Shown here one piece after another: positions 51,484 through 61,312 of a stretch of 64,000 bases of DNA (positions are counted from its first letter, which is position 1; every line of letters begins with the position of its first letter). A model generated the notes under the pieces. That model worked only from the letters and a program-made list of their open reading frames with translations, was not told where the DNA came from and made no database searches. The stretch is taken from NCBI GenBank assembly GCA_030606335.1, contig JAUWGP010000007.1, positions 30,203 to 94,202 of the forward strand. The letters run 5' to 3'. A program made the translations under genes and the position numbers. This stretch comes from Caldifarciminota bacterium (GTDB lineage Bacteria; Hydrothermota; UBA3073).

Positions 51484-53253
51484 ATGCGTGATTTACTAAA
51501 ATATCTTAAACCATCAAGGGGAAGATTTACCCTTTCCATAATCTTTATGCTTGGTTTTGCTATCCTCTCAAGTATTTCCCTATCTCTTATCGCACCCTTT
51601 TTACAAAGTATATTTTACGACCAATCAATAATCCTGAAGAATGATATTCTTGACCGTTTTACAAACCTAATAATAGGTCAAACGAAATGGGCAACTATAA
51701 TAAAACTTCAGATAGTATTGGTCTCTATATTTCTTATAAAGGGATTATTTGGTTATATTCATCGATTCCTTGCAGTGTCCACAGAGGAAAATGTAATAAG
51801 GGATATAAGAAAGGATATGGTAGAGCATATATACTCTCTTTCACTTGACCATTTCCACAAGACAAGATCAGGAACATGGGTGTCAAAAGTTACAAACGAC
51901 ATAGGAAGAATAGAAAGAAGCATCTATAATGGTCTTCTTGGAATAATAAGGCAAATATTACTTATGCTTGCATATTTAACTTTCGCAATTTATCTATCCT
52001 GGAAACTTCTAATAGTCACTGTAGTAATATTTCCTATCATCACTAAAATCATCAACATACTTGGAAGAAAGTTAAGAGAAAGGAGCGAGGTAGTACAAGA
52101 AAATATTGCTGATGTCACTTCACAATTCTCTGAAGGACTTTCCGGTATGAAAATAATTAAATCCTTTTTAATGGAGAAAAAAGAGACCAGTAAAATACTA
52201 CATTCTTCTAAAAGATATTTCAAATCACGACTGAGATTTGAAAGAATCGGTCTTATAGGAACACCACTTTCGGAGTTCATAATAACAATCGGGATTTGTG
52301 CTGTTATATCCTATGGTGCCTTCCAGGTTTTTAATAATTACATATCCCCGGATAGATTTATTATATTTCTTGCCTGTGTTATATCCTTAATGGAACCATT
52401 GAAAAGGATACCTCCTGCAAATGTATATCTACAACAGGGCTTACAAGCTATGAAAAGAATTAAGAGGGTTCTATCACTGGTCCCATCTGTTGTAGAAGAT
52501 CCAAATGCATTAAAAATAGAGAGCTTTAAGGAGAATATTGTCTTTAAGAATGTTTCATTTAGCTATAATGGAAAAGAAGATGTTTTAAAAAATGTTAATT
52601 TTGAGATAAAGAAAGGTGAAAGCATAGCACTCGTAGGTCCTTCAGGTGCAGGCAAATCAACTATTGCAGATCTATTTATGAGATTCTATGACCCAACTTC
52701 AGGCTCAATAGAGATGGATGGTTTAGATCTTAAAAAAATACGAATAAAAGATCTAATAAACCAATTGGGACTTGTTACACAGGAACCATTTCTGTTCAAT
52801 GATACTATAGGAAGAAATATAACCTATGGTGATGATAACATAAATAAAGATAGAATGATATTATATGCAAAGCTAGCAAATGCTGATGAATTCATAAAAA
52901 AACTACCGGATGGTTACAATACACTTGTAGGCGAGAGGGGAGTAACACTCTCAGGTGGTGAAAGACAGAGGATATCTATAGCACGTGCACTATACTCAAA
53001 TCCAGAGATTCTTATCTTTGATGAGGCAACTTCTCACCTTGATCAGGTATCTGAAAAGAAGGTACAGGATGCAATCGAAAAAGTACTAAAAGACAGAACT
53101 GCGCTTGTTATTGCACACAGACTATCAACAGTAAAAGATTGTACGAGAATTGTAGTCATAGACAATGGAATGATAGTAGAGGAGGGAACCCACGAGCAGC
53201 TTATGGAAAAAAACGGGTTATATAAAAAACTTGTTAAAAGAGGACTGGAGTGA
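51484..53253 (+). CDS. MsbA-like ABC exporter
   Basis: 589 residues from the ATG at 51484. Earlier in-frame codons lie inside the promoter. Six membrane helices, then GPSGAGKSTIA (Walker A), LSGGERQR (signature) and LIFDEATSHLD (Walker B with intact Glu). It is a homodimer-type exporter. Its position beside glycan genes, its length and the LISLSLIAPFL-type first helix favour a lipid A/lipid-linked glycan flippase. No ribosome-binding site is possible given the promoter position. Confidence 0.88.
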   Translation: MRDLLKYLKPSRGRFTLSIIFMLGFAILSSISLSLIAPFLQSIFYDQSIILKNDILDRFTNLIIGQTKWATIIKLQIVLVSIFLIKGLFGYIHRFLAVSTEENVIRDIRKDMVEHIYSLSLDHFHKTRSGTWVSKVTNDIGRIERSIYNGLLGIIRQILLMLAYLTFAIYLSWKLLIVTVVIFPIITKIINILGRKLRERSEVVQENIADVTSQFSEGLSGMKIIKSFLMEKKETSKILHSSKRYFKSRLRFERIGLIGTPLSEFIITIGICAVISYGAFQVFNNYISPDRFIIFLACVISLMEPLKRIPPANVYLQQGLQAMKRIKRVLSLVPSVVEDPNALKIESFKENIVFKNVSFSYNGKEDVLKNVNFEIKKGESIALVGPSGAGKSTIADLFMRFYDPTSGSIEMDGLDLKKIRIKDLINQLGLVTQEPFLFNDTIGRNITYGDDNINKDRMILYAKLANADEFIKKLPDGYNTLVGERGVTLSGGERQRISIARALYSNPEILIFDEATSHLDQVSEKKVQDAIEKVLKDRTALVIAHRLSTVKDCTRIVVIDNGMIVEEGTHEQLMEKNGLYKKLVKRGLE

Positions 53254-53269
53254 AACAGCAGGTGATAGG

Positions 53270-53420
53270 ATACATGTTGAATGTGAAATGTTGAATGTTA
53301 AATGTTTGATGTTGAATAGGATAAGAGTTGATTAGTTGAATAGTTAATTAGTTGATTAGGTTGAATGTTTGATGTTAAATGTTGGATTCGGTAGGAGTCC
53401 GTCGTTTGACGGACGATAAA
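53270..53420. repeat. Tandem repeats and GGTAGGAG hairpin unit
   Basis: ATGTTGAATG repeats, the GATAAGAGTTGATTAGTTG block, and at 53390-53420 GGTAGGAG with a CCGTC/GACGG stem and GATAAA. No gene in 53254-53501. Confidence 0.7.
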
Positions 53421-53501
53421 TGGTAGAAGAGCGATAGAAAAAATGTGAAGTGTATACAGATGGTAAGAATATCTTCAAAATTGTATTCAAATCTGGTATC
53501 T

Positions 53502-54413
53502 TCATGGCGCATCATTAAGATGAATCATCCTTTCAAATTCTCCCATTCTATTGGGTTGGTTTTCAATTATACCTATTCTCGATAAAAAAAGGCATTTACA
53601 GTATCTTGCCTTGCAGGATTGTGGTTTCTCCATAAGTCTGAGAGTACCCTCAAATATGTTTCCAAGAGGAGTGGAATCCCCAAGACATCTACGCACGCTT
53701 CCATCTGGATAGATTCTTATAAAGTTCTTACCTGCTGAACATATCATACCTTTATAAGTTGGAGAACTATAAAGCCCAAGCCTTGATACGGAGTCAACAA
53801 GATATTCCTCTATCAATTTTCTTTCCTTAGCTGTGTAGGAACGTGGATATTTATGTCTTAAAAGACCTTTCTTATATATTCCCCTGAAAACCTTTGGATG
53901 CACTGTAAGACCATAAGATTTGAACAACTCAATATATTTATCCAGTCTTTCCAGTATAGAAGGATAAGTCACCAGGGATATAATTGTTGAAAATCCGTTC
54001 TCTCTTAAGCTTAATACATTTTTGATAAATTCATCAACCTTCCCTCGTTTTTCGACCTCTGCTACATGGAATGCACAGTTCATATATACTATCCTATCAG
54101 GCTCAATTTCTTCGATGAATCTGTCTATATTACAGGAAAGATTTGTATCAATGTGAATGAAATGTTTCTTTGTGAGCTCAATGACTATTTGGGTTAGTTT
54201 CGGATAAAAAAACGGTTCTCCTCCTGATATGCCTATCCACCAGATCTTTCCTGTGTTATTGAACCCTTTTGCAATTTCTTCTGGGGTGAATCTACCAACT
54301 GACTTATCTTCACTTTTCTGATGACCAAAGCAATACTCACAATCATAGTTGCAAGCCTTATTGAAATACCACAGGGCGAAGTGGGTTATATTACCTGCTG
54401 TTTCTTTTTCCAT
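53502..54413 (-). CDS. Radical SAM protein with C-terminal cysteine cluster
   Basis: 303 residues. CNYDCEYC at about 17-24, IGISGGEPFFYP and FIHIDTNLS are the cluster and SAM-binding motifs. MICSAGKNFIRIYPDGSVRRC and CKARYCKC near the end form a SPASM/twitch-like auxiliary site. Members of this type modify sugars, peptides or lipids; the position in a glycan locus suggests a sugar or lipid substrate. The gene is not coupled to its neighbours. Confidence 0.8.
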   Translation of the reverse strand: MEKETAGNITHFALWYFNKACNYDCEYCFGHQKSEDKSVGRFTPEEIAKGFNNTGKIWWIGISGGEPFFYPKLTQIVIELTKKHFIHIDTNLSCNIDRFIEEIEPDRIVYMNCAFHVAEVEKRGKVDEFIKNVLSLRENGFSTIISLVTYPSILERLDKYIELFKSYGLTVHPKVFRGIYKKGLLRHKYPRSYTAKERKLIEEYLVDSVSRLGLYSSPTYKGMICSAGKNFIRIYPDGSVRRCLGDSTPLGNIFEGTLRLMEKPQSCKARYCKCLFLSRIGIIENQPNRMGEFERMIHLNDAP

Positions 54414-54460
54414 AATAATCTTCTATAAATTTTCTCATCTTCCATACTTCTCTTCTTATC

Positions 54461-54650
54461 GTCTTGCTGAAGGTAGGACTCCTACCTATCGCCCCGCCAA
54501 TGGCGGGGCTCCTACCATTTATCGTCCGTCAAACGACGGACTCCTACCGAATCCTACATCAAACAATCAACATCTAACATTCAACATCAAACATTCAACC
54601 TAATTAACCAATTAACTATTCAACTAATCAACTCTTATCTTATTCAACAT
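54461..54650. repeat. Tandem array of GGTAGGAG hairpin units and repeats
   Basis: Three consecutive units on the minus strand: GGTAGGACTCCTACC, a CCCCGCC/GGCGGGG unit (54487-54516) and a CCGTC/GACGG unit (54518-54548). ATGTTGAATG and AGTTGATTAGTTGAATAG repeats follow up to 54650. Confidence 0.75.
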
Positions 54651-55799
54651 TTAACATCTATTGTATTCTCTTATCCCTATTCCAACTATTGTCCAGAAAA
54701 GAACTGCAAGGGGTAAAAATTCGAATACAGTCCCTGTTAAACCAACAAGAAGTGCACCTATTATTGAAAATGCGCATGCGAATGATACTGGAGACCCCCT
54801 TTTAAAACAAAACCATATAAAAAGCAACATTAAAAACAAGAAGGCAGTAAATCCGAGTATTCCAGTCTCACACAATAGTTGTATATACATTGAATGTGCA
54901 TGTCCATGCATAATCTTTTCATCTCCCTTGTAATCCTTTGCAATCTTATAGTATGTTGAAAGTCCACAACCTGTAATTGGTTTTTTCTCAAACGCCGATA
55001 ATGCTACCTTCCATGTATTAAATCTGGTCTGGATAGAGGATTCTGAAGTGAATCTATCTGCAAATCTGTTAAATCTCTTCCCGTTAGTAACATAAATAAT
55101 GGAAAAAAGGAGAATTATGACAATACCAATCTTCCAGTTCTTAATTAATATGACAAGCAATGTTAATATCAATACTGCAGACAAAGCTGCAAATGAATTA
55201 GTAAAAACAATACAAATAATTGAAAATACTACTAAAGAAATTGATAATATTTTCCACCTTAAATCTTTTAATTTATATATAGATACTACTGCAAGAGGTA
55301 GTAAGAGTATCAAATATTGAGCAAATCTATTACGATTGCTTAAGGTTGATGTTGCACCCTTTTCAGTTGAAATGGTTATCGAAAACAAGTCAGTCCTTAT
55401 CTTAACATTGTAATTGATAAGATATTGAATTATACCAAATGCAGTTACTATTATCCCCGATATGATAAACACTTTTAGAATCTTATTGATATTTTTGTTT
55501 GAACACGATACCATTAAACAAAGGAGAAAGGACAGGACATAAAAGGGAAATCGACCGAAAGACACACCTTTCTGTATGGAGAATACTGCTGATAGTATTG
55601 TTACAAATAGAAGAAGAAACATTGCAAACCAGAAGATTTTTGGTCTGAAAGTTACTACATTTTTCCACTTAATCAAGAAAAATATTAATGCAATAAATGC
55701 TGCCAGTACAGCCAATGGAGATAAAATTGGAATAAAGAAAATAAATACAAGTATTCCTTTCTCTATAACTCCTTCAAATCTATTTGATGTACTTTTCAT
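54651..55799 (-). CDS. O-antigen ligase/polymerase family membrane protein
   Basis: 382 residues from the ATG at 55799, which has GAGGAGG directly before it and overlaps the preceding glycosyltransferase by 20 bases. About ten membrane helices. A large periplasmic loop contains RFNTWKVALSAFEKKPITGCGLSTY and HAHSMYIQLLCETGILG, the WaaL/Wzy-C signature with the conserved His. It joins undecaprenyl-linked glycan to lipid A core or another acceptor, or polymerises it. Confidence 0.88.
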   Translation of the reverse strand: MKSTSNRFEGVIEKGILVFIFFIPILSPLAVLAAFIALIFFLIKWKNVVTFRPKIFWFAMFLLLFVTILSAVFSIQKGVSFGRFPFYVLSFLLCLMVSCSNKNINKILKVFIISGIIVTAFGIIQYLINYNVKIRTDLFSITISTEKGATSTLSNRNRFAQYLILLLPLAVVSIYKLKDLRWKILSISLVVFSIICIVFTNSFAALSAVLILTLLVILIKNWKIGIVIILLFSIIYVTNGKRFNRFADRFTSESSIQTRFNTWKVALSAFEKKPITGCGLSTYYKIAKDYKGDEKIMHGHAHSMYIQLLCETGILGFTAFLFLMLLFIWFCFKRGSPVSFACAFSIIGALLVGLTGTVFEFLPLAVLFWTIVGIGIREYNRC

Positions 55800-56829
55800 A
55801 AACCTCCTCAATCTCTCTTATTTCCCTCTTTAGAGAGAATCTTTCCTCAATTATTTTTCTACCATTTATACCCATTTCTTCCCGCAAATTTTGATCCTCG
55901 GCGAGTTTATTAAGAGAGTTGGTTAGACCCTCAATATCACACTCATTAACTAAAAATCCACTCTTGCCGTGCTTTACAATTTCTGGAATACCAGCATGGT
56001 AAGTCGATATTACAGGTAATCCTGCAGCCATCGCCTCTTTTATCGTGGTCGGCATCCCTTCCTTGTCTCCGTTTTTTGCAATAATATGAGGAGCAAGAAA
56101 TATATCAGACTTTGACATCATTTCCCTTACATCCTCATGTTTTAAGAATCCCATAATACTTACATTAGACGATATTCCAAGAGAATTTATTAGTTGTTCG
56201 ATATATGGTCTTAACTTACCATCCCCTATAATAACAAGGCCTGCACTCTTATTCTTCATTTGTTTAAATGCTCTTACTCCATACTCAAAACCCTTTTTTT
56301 CGACAAACCTTCCACACATAAGTATCCTTAAAATATCTCCTGAACCCTGTTTTTTAATCTTGAACTGAGTAGAATTAATTCCTACATAATGCACTTTAAG
56401 TTTCTCCTTAATGCATCCCTTCTTTATAAGGTCCTGTCTCATATCTCTTGACATTGTTAGAATAAGTTGAGAAGTTCTGAATAACCTCTTTATATTCCTA
56501 CGGTAAAAGAAATAATGCATCATTCTTGATGCATCTATACCATAGAAGGTAACAATTAGGGGAAGGCTATATTTAACTGCAGTCGGAATTGCTGATACAC
56601 CACTCCATCCAAAATGTGCGTGGATAAGACCAACATTGTTTTCGTGTAGAACTTTGTCAATATCCCTTTTATTATACACAAAAATGGGTTCAAAGGGAAA
56701 GACATCGCGATTTATTATTTTTTTGGTTATAACAATTGAATGAAAACTCTCAATGTTAATAATCTCATTGTATATGAACGTCTCTGACAACTGAAGATAC
56801 TTATCTATGAAATAGGCAACGGTCTTCAT
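55780..56829 (-). CDS. Glycosyltransferase family 4 (GT-B)
   Basis: 349 residues. LIHAHFGWSG in the N-terminal domain; LRILMCGRFVEKKGFEYGV and the EGMPTTIKEAMAAGLPVIST donor-site motif in the C-terminal domain. Retaining GT4 of the colanic acid WcaL type (KYLQLSETFIYNEI at the start). Its ATG overlaps the stop of the GT2 gene by 4 bases and its end overlaps the ligase gene, so the three are translationally linked. Confidence 0.92.
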   Translation of the reverse strand: MKTVAYFIDKYLQLSETFIYNEIINIESFHSIVITKKIINRDVFPFEPIFVYNKRDIDKVLHENNVGLIHAHFGWSGVSAIPTAVKYSLPLIVTFYGIDASRMMHYFFYRRNIKRLFRTSQLILTMSRDMRQDLIKKGCIKEKLKVHYVGINSTQFKIKKQGSGDILRILMCGRFVEKKGFEYGVRAFKQMKNKSAGLVIIGDGKLRPYIEQLINSLGISSNVSIMGFLKHEDVREMMSKSDIFLAPHIIAKNGDKEGMPTTIKEAMAAGLPVISTYHAGIPEIVKHGKSGFLVNECDIEGLTNSLNKLAEDQNLREEMGINGRKIIEERFSLKREIREIEEVYEKYIK

Positions 56830-57725
56830 CTCTCTCTAATCCCCTTTGCTCTATAATGATATTTCAACAATTCTTTCATTAAAGGGAATACAAATACAAA
56901 TGGAGAATCAATGCTTTTAAGTAATAATTCAATCAATTTTTCCTTCTCTGCCCATATCTTAGTTAAAAGGATATTTGAAATAAATACTACCCTTTTATTA
57001 GCGCCGCTTTCACCAGTCCAGGACTCCGCCTTCTGAATGAACCTCCAGGATGTTCGACCTCTCTCCTCGAATTTTTTCAGAAGATTATTGAGCCATTCCC
57101 TTGTTGGATACCCATCTGCATGATAAGCCATACATTTCCTAAATGAAACTACCTTCCTAACACCTATCTTTCTTAGTCTCATGCCGAATTCTACATCCAT
57201 ATATCCCATAAGTTTATGGTCATCGAATAAACCTGCATCAAGTATCCATTTTTTCCTCAAAGAACAGTTCTGTATGACCAGACCAGTTAAACAAATACCA
57301 TCTATTCTGAGTGTAAAATTACCAAAACTTCTTGGGCTCCTTATATGTCTTACCAGTCCCTGAATAACTATCTTATCATCCTTTTCATGAAAAGATATAT
57401 GGTCTTCTATGAAATTACTCGTAACCAGCACGTCAGAGTCAACAAAAATAATCAGTTCTCCTGTTGCCTCCTTGATTGCAACATTCCGAGCACGCCAATG
57501 GCCTATCCTTTCGTCAAACCTTATATACCTAATTTTTGTTTTTTGAACTCCCAATTCAGTGAATGAGGAATTGATATTTGATACCATTTTATCAGTTCCG
57601 TCTTCTGATGCATCATCTACTACAATTATTTCGTCTGGGGGTCTTGTCTGCTCCAGCAATCTCTTGATACAGTCGCCTAATACATGGGCACGATTACGGG
57701 TCGGTATTATAATAGATACTTTCAT
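56826..57725 (-). CDS. Glycosyltransferase family 2
   Basis: 299 residues from the ATG at 57725. The frame continues 30 codons upstream only because the 9-bp repeat reads as Asn-Ser-Ile-Asn. KVSIIIPTRNRAHVL, VDDASEDGT and LIIFVDSDV (DxD metal site) mark GT2. The C-terminus LLKYHYRAKGIRER matches the end of the second GT2 at 58274, so the two are paralogs. Confidence 0.9.
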   Translation of the reverse strand: MKVSIIIPTRNRAHVLGDCIKRLLEQTRPPDEIIVVDDASEDGTDKMVSNINSSFTELGVQKTKIRYIRFDERIGHWRARNVAIKEATGELIIFVDSDVLVTSNFIEDHISFHEKDDKIVIQGLVRHIRSPRSFGNFTLRIDGICLTGLVIQNCSLRKKWILDAGLFDDHKLMGYMDVEFGMRLRKIGVRKVVSFRKCMAYHADGYPTREWLNNLLKKFEERGRTSWRFIQKAESWTGESGANKRVVFISNILLTKIWAEKEKLIELLLKSIDSPFVFVFPLMKELLKYHYRAKGIRER

Positions 57726-57726
57726 T

Positions 57727-58240
57727 GTGTTTACACAGTTTATTGAGTTTATTGAGTTTCCACGGTTTATTGAGTTTGTTGGGTTTACACAGTTTATTGA
57801 GTTTGTTGAGTTCATTGAGTTTATTTGGTCCCAGTGAAATATACTTCGTATTTCACGGGATAAATTTGTTTAGTTAATTTAGTTGTTAAATCTAATAACC
57901 AATAACCATTAACTAATAACAAATAACCAATAACCATCAACTAATAACATTAAATACTCAACCAATCAACTATTCAACTAATTAACTAATATGTTTATCT
58001 GGTTTGTTTTGTCCCAGTGAAATATACTTCCCAATGAAATAGTTAGACATTTCACCCTATACGCTATTGCTATAGGACAAGCAGGACAAGTCGTATTTCA
58101 CCATGAACACTATTGTTACATGGCAAGCGGGATAAATTTGTTTGGTTTATTCACTGCATAGTGCATACTGCTTACTTCCTACTCCCGATTCTCCGTCTCA
58201 CCGTTTCTCCCTTTCTCCTCTTCTCGTTGGTCTGTTGTCT
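57727..58240. repeat. Large composite repeat spacer between paralogous GT2 genes
   Basis: A 9-bp tract (TTGAGTTTATTGAGTTC type), a palindrome at 57828-57864 (GTGAAAT/ATTTCAC with TCCC/GGGA) and a CCAATAACCATTAACTAATAA tract. A nested structure at 58011-58135 has at least two extra palindromes (CCTATA...TATAGG) set inside the basic unit. No gene. Confidence 0.7.
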
Positions 58241-58328
58241 GATGTCTGCTTGCCCCGTTGGAGCGAAGCGACTTTACGGGGTTGTCTGATGTCTGCTTGC
58301 CCCGTTGGAGCGAAGCGACTTTACGGGG
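58235..58328. repeat. Exact 47-bp tandem duplication
   Basis: TTGTCTGATGTCTGCTTG followed by CCCCGTTGGAGCGAAGCG and ACTTTACGGGG is present twice in direct succession (58235-58281, 58282-58328). The second copy is inside the 3' end of the GT2 coding region. Confidence 0.9.
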
Positions 58329-59272
58329 TGGTCTGATGTTTGTCTTTTATTCGCCTTCTTTATTCCTTTCGCACGGTAATGATACTTCACGACCTTTCTC
58401 CAGAACGGAAATAGAGGAATTAACGGTGAATCAATCATCCTCTCAATCGTTTTAAGAGTAGATTCATTTTCTACCCATGCCTCAGTATTATAGAACTTAG
58501 AAAAGAAAAGAGTCCTTTTGGTCCTTGCGATGTTTTCTGCCAATTTACCATGTTTTGCAACGAAGCATGCTGCACTGTATCCTCTTTCATAGTTTTTTTG
58601 GAAATACTCTGTTAGCCTTTCCCGACCATATGGTTTATCCACATGATATGCCATACAGGTTCTAATGCCATATAAATATTTCAGTCCTATTTTCTGCAGT
58701 CTGAGACCAACTTCAATATCCTTAAAACCAATAAGACCACCTAAATTCTCATCAAATCCTTCTACATCAAGCATATATTTTTTACGAACCGATGTATTCT
58801 GGGACACGAAAAGTCCAAAAAAGATTGCATTCGGAAAGTAAAACCTGAAACTAAACCAGCCTGGATGCTTTACGTGATGCACCATTCCCTGAAGGATTAT
58901 TTTATCGTGCCTTTTGTGTATCTTTATATGATCCTCCACAAATCGAGGATGGGCAAGGACATCAGAATCTGTAAATATAATTATATCTCCCTTAGAGTTC
59001 TTTATTCCAATATTCCTCGCAACATATGGACCACTTTGATGTTTTAGCTTTATATACCTTAATTTTGATTTTCTTGCCTTGCACCAAGCTTGGCTTTGTT
59101 GGGGGGTGAAATCCTTTATTTTTGATATTATCTTATCAGTTCCATCTGTTGAGGCATCATCTATTAGAATGATTTCATAGTTGTCAATGGTTTGATTTAA
59201 TAGATAGACAAGGGAGTATTCGAGAAGCTCCCCCCTATTGTACGATGGTATTATTACAGATGCATCAAGCAT
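58274..59272 (-). CDS. Glycosyltransferase family 2 with repeat-derived C-terminal tail
   Basis: 332 residues. DASVIIPSYNRGELL, IDDASTDGT and IIIFTDSDV (DxD). The chain matches its paralog up to VVKYHYRAKGIKK, after which about 25 residues (NKRQTSDHPVKSLRSNGASR and on) are encoded by the spacer repeat and its 47-bp duplication. The original stop seems to have been lost by repeat insertion. The enzyme domain itself is complete. Confidence 0.88.
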   Translation of the reverse strand: MLDASVIIPSYNRGELLEYSLVYLLNQTIDNYEIILIDDASTDGTDKIISKIKDFTPQQSQAWCKARKSKLRYIKLKHQSGPYVARNIGIKNSKGDIIIFTDSDVLAHPRFVEDHIKIHKRHDKIILQGMVHHVKHPGWFSFRFYFPNAIFFGLFVSQNTSVRKKYMLDVEGFDENLGGLIGFKDIEVGLRLQKIGLKYLYGIRTCMAYHVDKPYGRERLTEYFQKNYERGYSAACFVAKHGKLAENIARTKRTLFFSKFYNTEAWVENESTLKTIERMIDSPLIPLFPFWRKVVKYHYRAKGIKKANKRQTSDHPVKSLRSNGASRHQTTP

Positions 59273-59603
59273 ATATCAAGATTATTGACAATTGACTATT
59301 GACAATTGAAAATTGAAGCCACGTTTCACAACCACATTCAACATTTCACATTTAACATTAAACATTTCACATTCAACATTCAACATTTAACATTAAACAT
59401 TTCACATTCAACATTCCACATTTCACATTTTTATCGCAACGAGGACATTGCTCCTACCGTTACTCTTCCCTGATTTACCGTTTCTCCCTTTCTCCTCTTC
59501 TCGCTCTACTCCCTACTCCCTACGCCCTACTCCATACGCTCTACTCCCTATTTATCCCGTAGAATGCGCAGCTATTCTATCGGGACGCCCTACTCCATAC
59601 GCC
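59273..59603. repeat. Repeat spacer
   Basis: TTGACAATTGACTATTGACAA repeats, a long ATGTTGAATG-family tract on the minus strand (about 59330-59430), a GGTAGGAG-type unit with GCAACG/CATTGC (59431-59458) and the palindrome 59551-59586 (TTTATCCCG, TAGAAT/ATTCTA, CGGGAC). No gene. Confidence 0.7.
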
Positions 59604-60689
59604 TTACGCCCTTACTATGTGTTTGGCGATTCTCCTTGCACCTCCTTTTAGTCCCATCCTCTCCATCCCAATTTTACCCATTTCCTCCCTGAGTTTGGTG
59701 TTTGAGAGGAGTTCAATAGTCACATTTACTACTCCATCTGGGTAATCTTTAACAAACTTCAAACAACCACCTAGTAATTTCTCCTGTCCTCTTAACCTAT
59801 TGGGTGTTGTCTGGGGACCTGTCCCAACAAAGGAAATTATAGGAATACCAAAGGATGCTGTCTGTTCAGATGCTGTACCAGAAAGGCTTATTACAAGCGT
59901 CGATGAGGTCACAATATCAACAAAGGCATTTGTTACAAAGTCTATATGTTTGTCAAGACCATATAGATTTTCTCGCAATTTCTCTTTATTTATTGTACTT
60001 GATACTGCAACTGCGTAATGTAGGTTTGACTGTTTTAAAGACAATCTCTTTAAAATAATGCCAATTTTTATCATATTCTGGTATGCTTCTATTCTGGAAC
60101 CTGGAAGAATACCTATTAAGGTCTTGTTTTCTGGAGGATTGTATACATTTTCTCTTTCGAGCTCATCAACCATAGGATTACCAAGAAATACTGCCTTAAG
60201 ACCAAAATGTTTTAGATTCTCTGCAGTGAATTCATCATGTGTAAAAATCTCTTTCGCAAATCTTCTCATTATAAATCTTTCTATTTTTAAATGAGGTGAA
60301 AAATAATTAGATTTACATGGAGCAAGAAACCATATCTTTTTTCTGAATGCAATCCAAGCTAAAATTAATAATGGGATATCGCCTACTACAATCACATTGT
60401 TTATATTACGGCTAATTTTGCGAAGTTTTGCAATATAGGAAAATGGAACTATAGAACTTTTTATCAAGTCACTTATAAAACTATATAGACTCTTTAGAAA
60501 AAAACCTCCTGATGGTGGAGGAGGACTTCCTGTTACTACTTTTATATCACGCTTTTTATATTCTTCGCCAAACGAGATGAGTGGAGCACCTACAACATTT
60601 GCATCTGGACAAATTTTCTTAATTTCTTTACAGATTATAGCACCAGACCTGTCTTCACCGTAAGAATTACTTAATATAGCTACGTTCAT
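59604..60689 (-). CDS. Lipid-A-disaccharide synthase-related protein
   Basis: 361 residues of GT-B fold. AILSNSYGEDRSGAIICKEI at the N-terminus replaces the GExSGD start of true LpxB. GILPGSRIEAYQNM, FVTNAFVDIVTSSTLVISLSGTASEQTASFGIP and the end LREEMGKIGMERMGLKGGARRI agree with the LpxB-related family (TIGR03492-like). The real substrate of that family is not established. At the upstream end of the minus-strand glycan cluster. Confidence 0.82.
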   Translation of the reverse strand: MNVAILSNSYGEDRSGAIICKEIKKICPDANVVGAPLISFGEEYKKRDIKVVTGSPPPPSGGFFLKSLYSFISDLIKSSIVPFSYIAKLRKISRNINNVIVVGDIPLLILAWIAFRKKIWFLAPCKSNYFSPHLKIERFIMRRFAKEIFTHDEFTAENLKHFGLKAVFLGNPMVDELERENVYNPPENKTLIGILPGSRIEAYQNMIKIGIILKRLSLKQSNLHYAVAVSSTINKEKLRENLYGLDKHIDFVTNAFVDIVTSSTLVISLSGTASEQTASFGIPIISFVGTGPQTTPNRLRGQEKLLGGCLKFVKDYPDGVVNVTIELLSNTKLREEMGKIGMERMGLKGGARRIAKHIVRA

Positions 60690-60732
60690 ATAAAAATCTT
60701 AACCACTAAATACGCTAATAACGCTAAATTTA

Positions 60733-61080
60733 TTAATCTATATTTTTTCTCCCACGAAAGACACCCCGATACGGTCATTCCTCCCCACGGGGCAAGCGAA
60801 ATACACGAAAATATTTTGCCACGAAGATTTATCCCGTTGAATGCGTAGCTATTCCATCGGGACACCAAGACAATACGATTTTAGATTTAAGCTTAGAGAC
60901 AAGGAAAAAGTAATAAGTAAAAACCAATGATAAACGACTAATAACTTTGTACTTATAGACTCAATAAACCCAACGAACTGAGCAAACTGAGTAAACCCAA
61001 TAAACTTAGACTCGATAATCCGTTTAATCCGCTGACATCAATCCGCTTAATCCCTGCCTACCGGCAGGCAGTCGTTGAAC
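60733..61080. repeat. CACGAAAGACAC repeat remnants with inserted hairpins
   Basis: A CACGAAAGACAC...GAAATACACGAA repeat is split by a CCCC...GGGG hairpin unit. Its second half is split by the palindrome 60828-60863 (TTTATCCCG, TGAAT/ATTCCA, CGGGAC). AAACCCAATAAACTC tracts and a CTGCCTACCGGCAGGCAG palindrome follow. Confidence 0.65.
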
Positions 61081-61201
61081 TGAATTATAACATAAAAAGG
61101 TATGAAAGTCAAGGAGATTATTATATCCCAGAAACTATAGAGTATATTCGATCTTCTTAGTAATTCTTTTTGCTGTAATGGAAGAGTTCTGTTATTTTTT
61201 C

Positions 61202-61230
61202 TTGACTTCACATCAATTTTGGATTATAAT
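61202..61230 (+). promoter_or_regulatory. Sigma-70 promoter
   Basis: TTGACT, 17-base spacer, TATAAT. It points into the cassette-like region; no well-supported gene starts within the next 80 bases. Confidence 0.7.
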
Positions 61231-61312
61231 GTAGATGAAATGACAGATAGAGAAATCAAACTTTGAGACACAGTTTTACAACTTATCTTCTGGAAATAGT
61301 GACAGATTTAAA

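Noticed and set aside
57726..57815. In-frame extension of the GT2 gene giving an Asn-Ser-Ile-Asn repeat N-terminus
   Set aside because: Same 9-bp spacer repeat; GT2 proteins begin directly with the KVSIIIPT strand.
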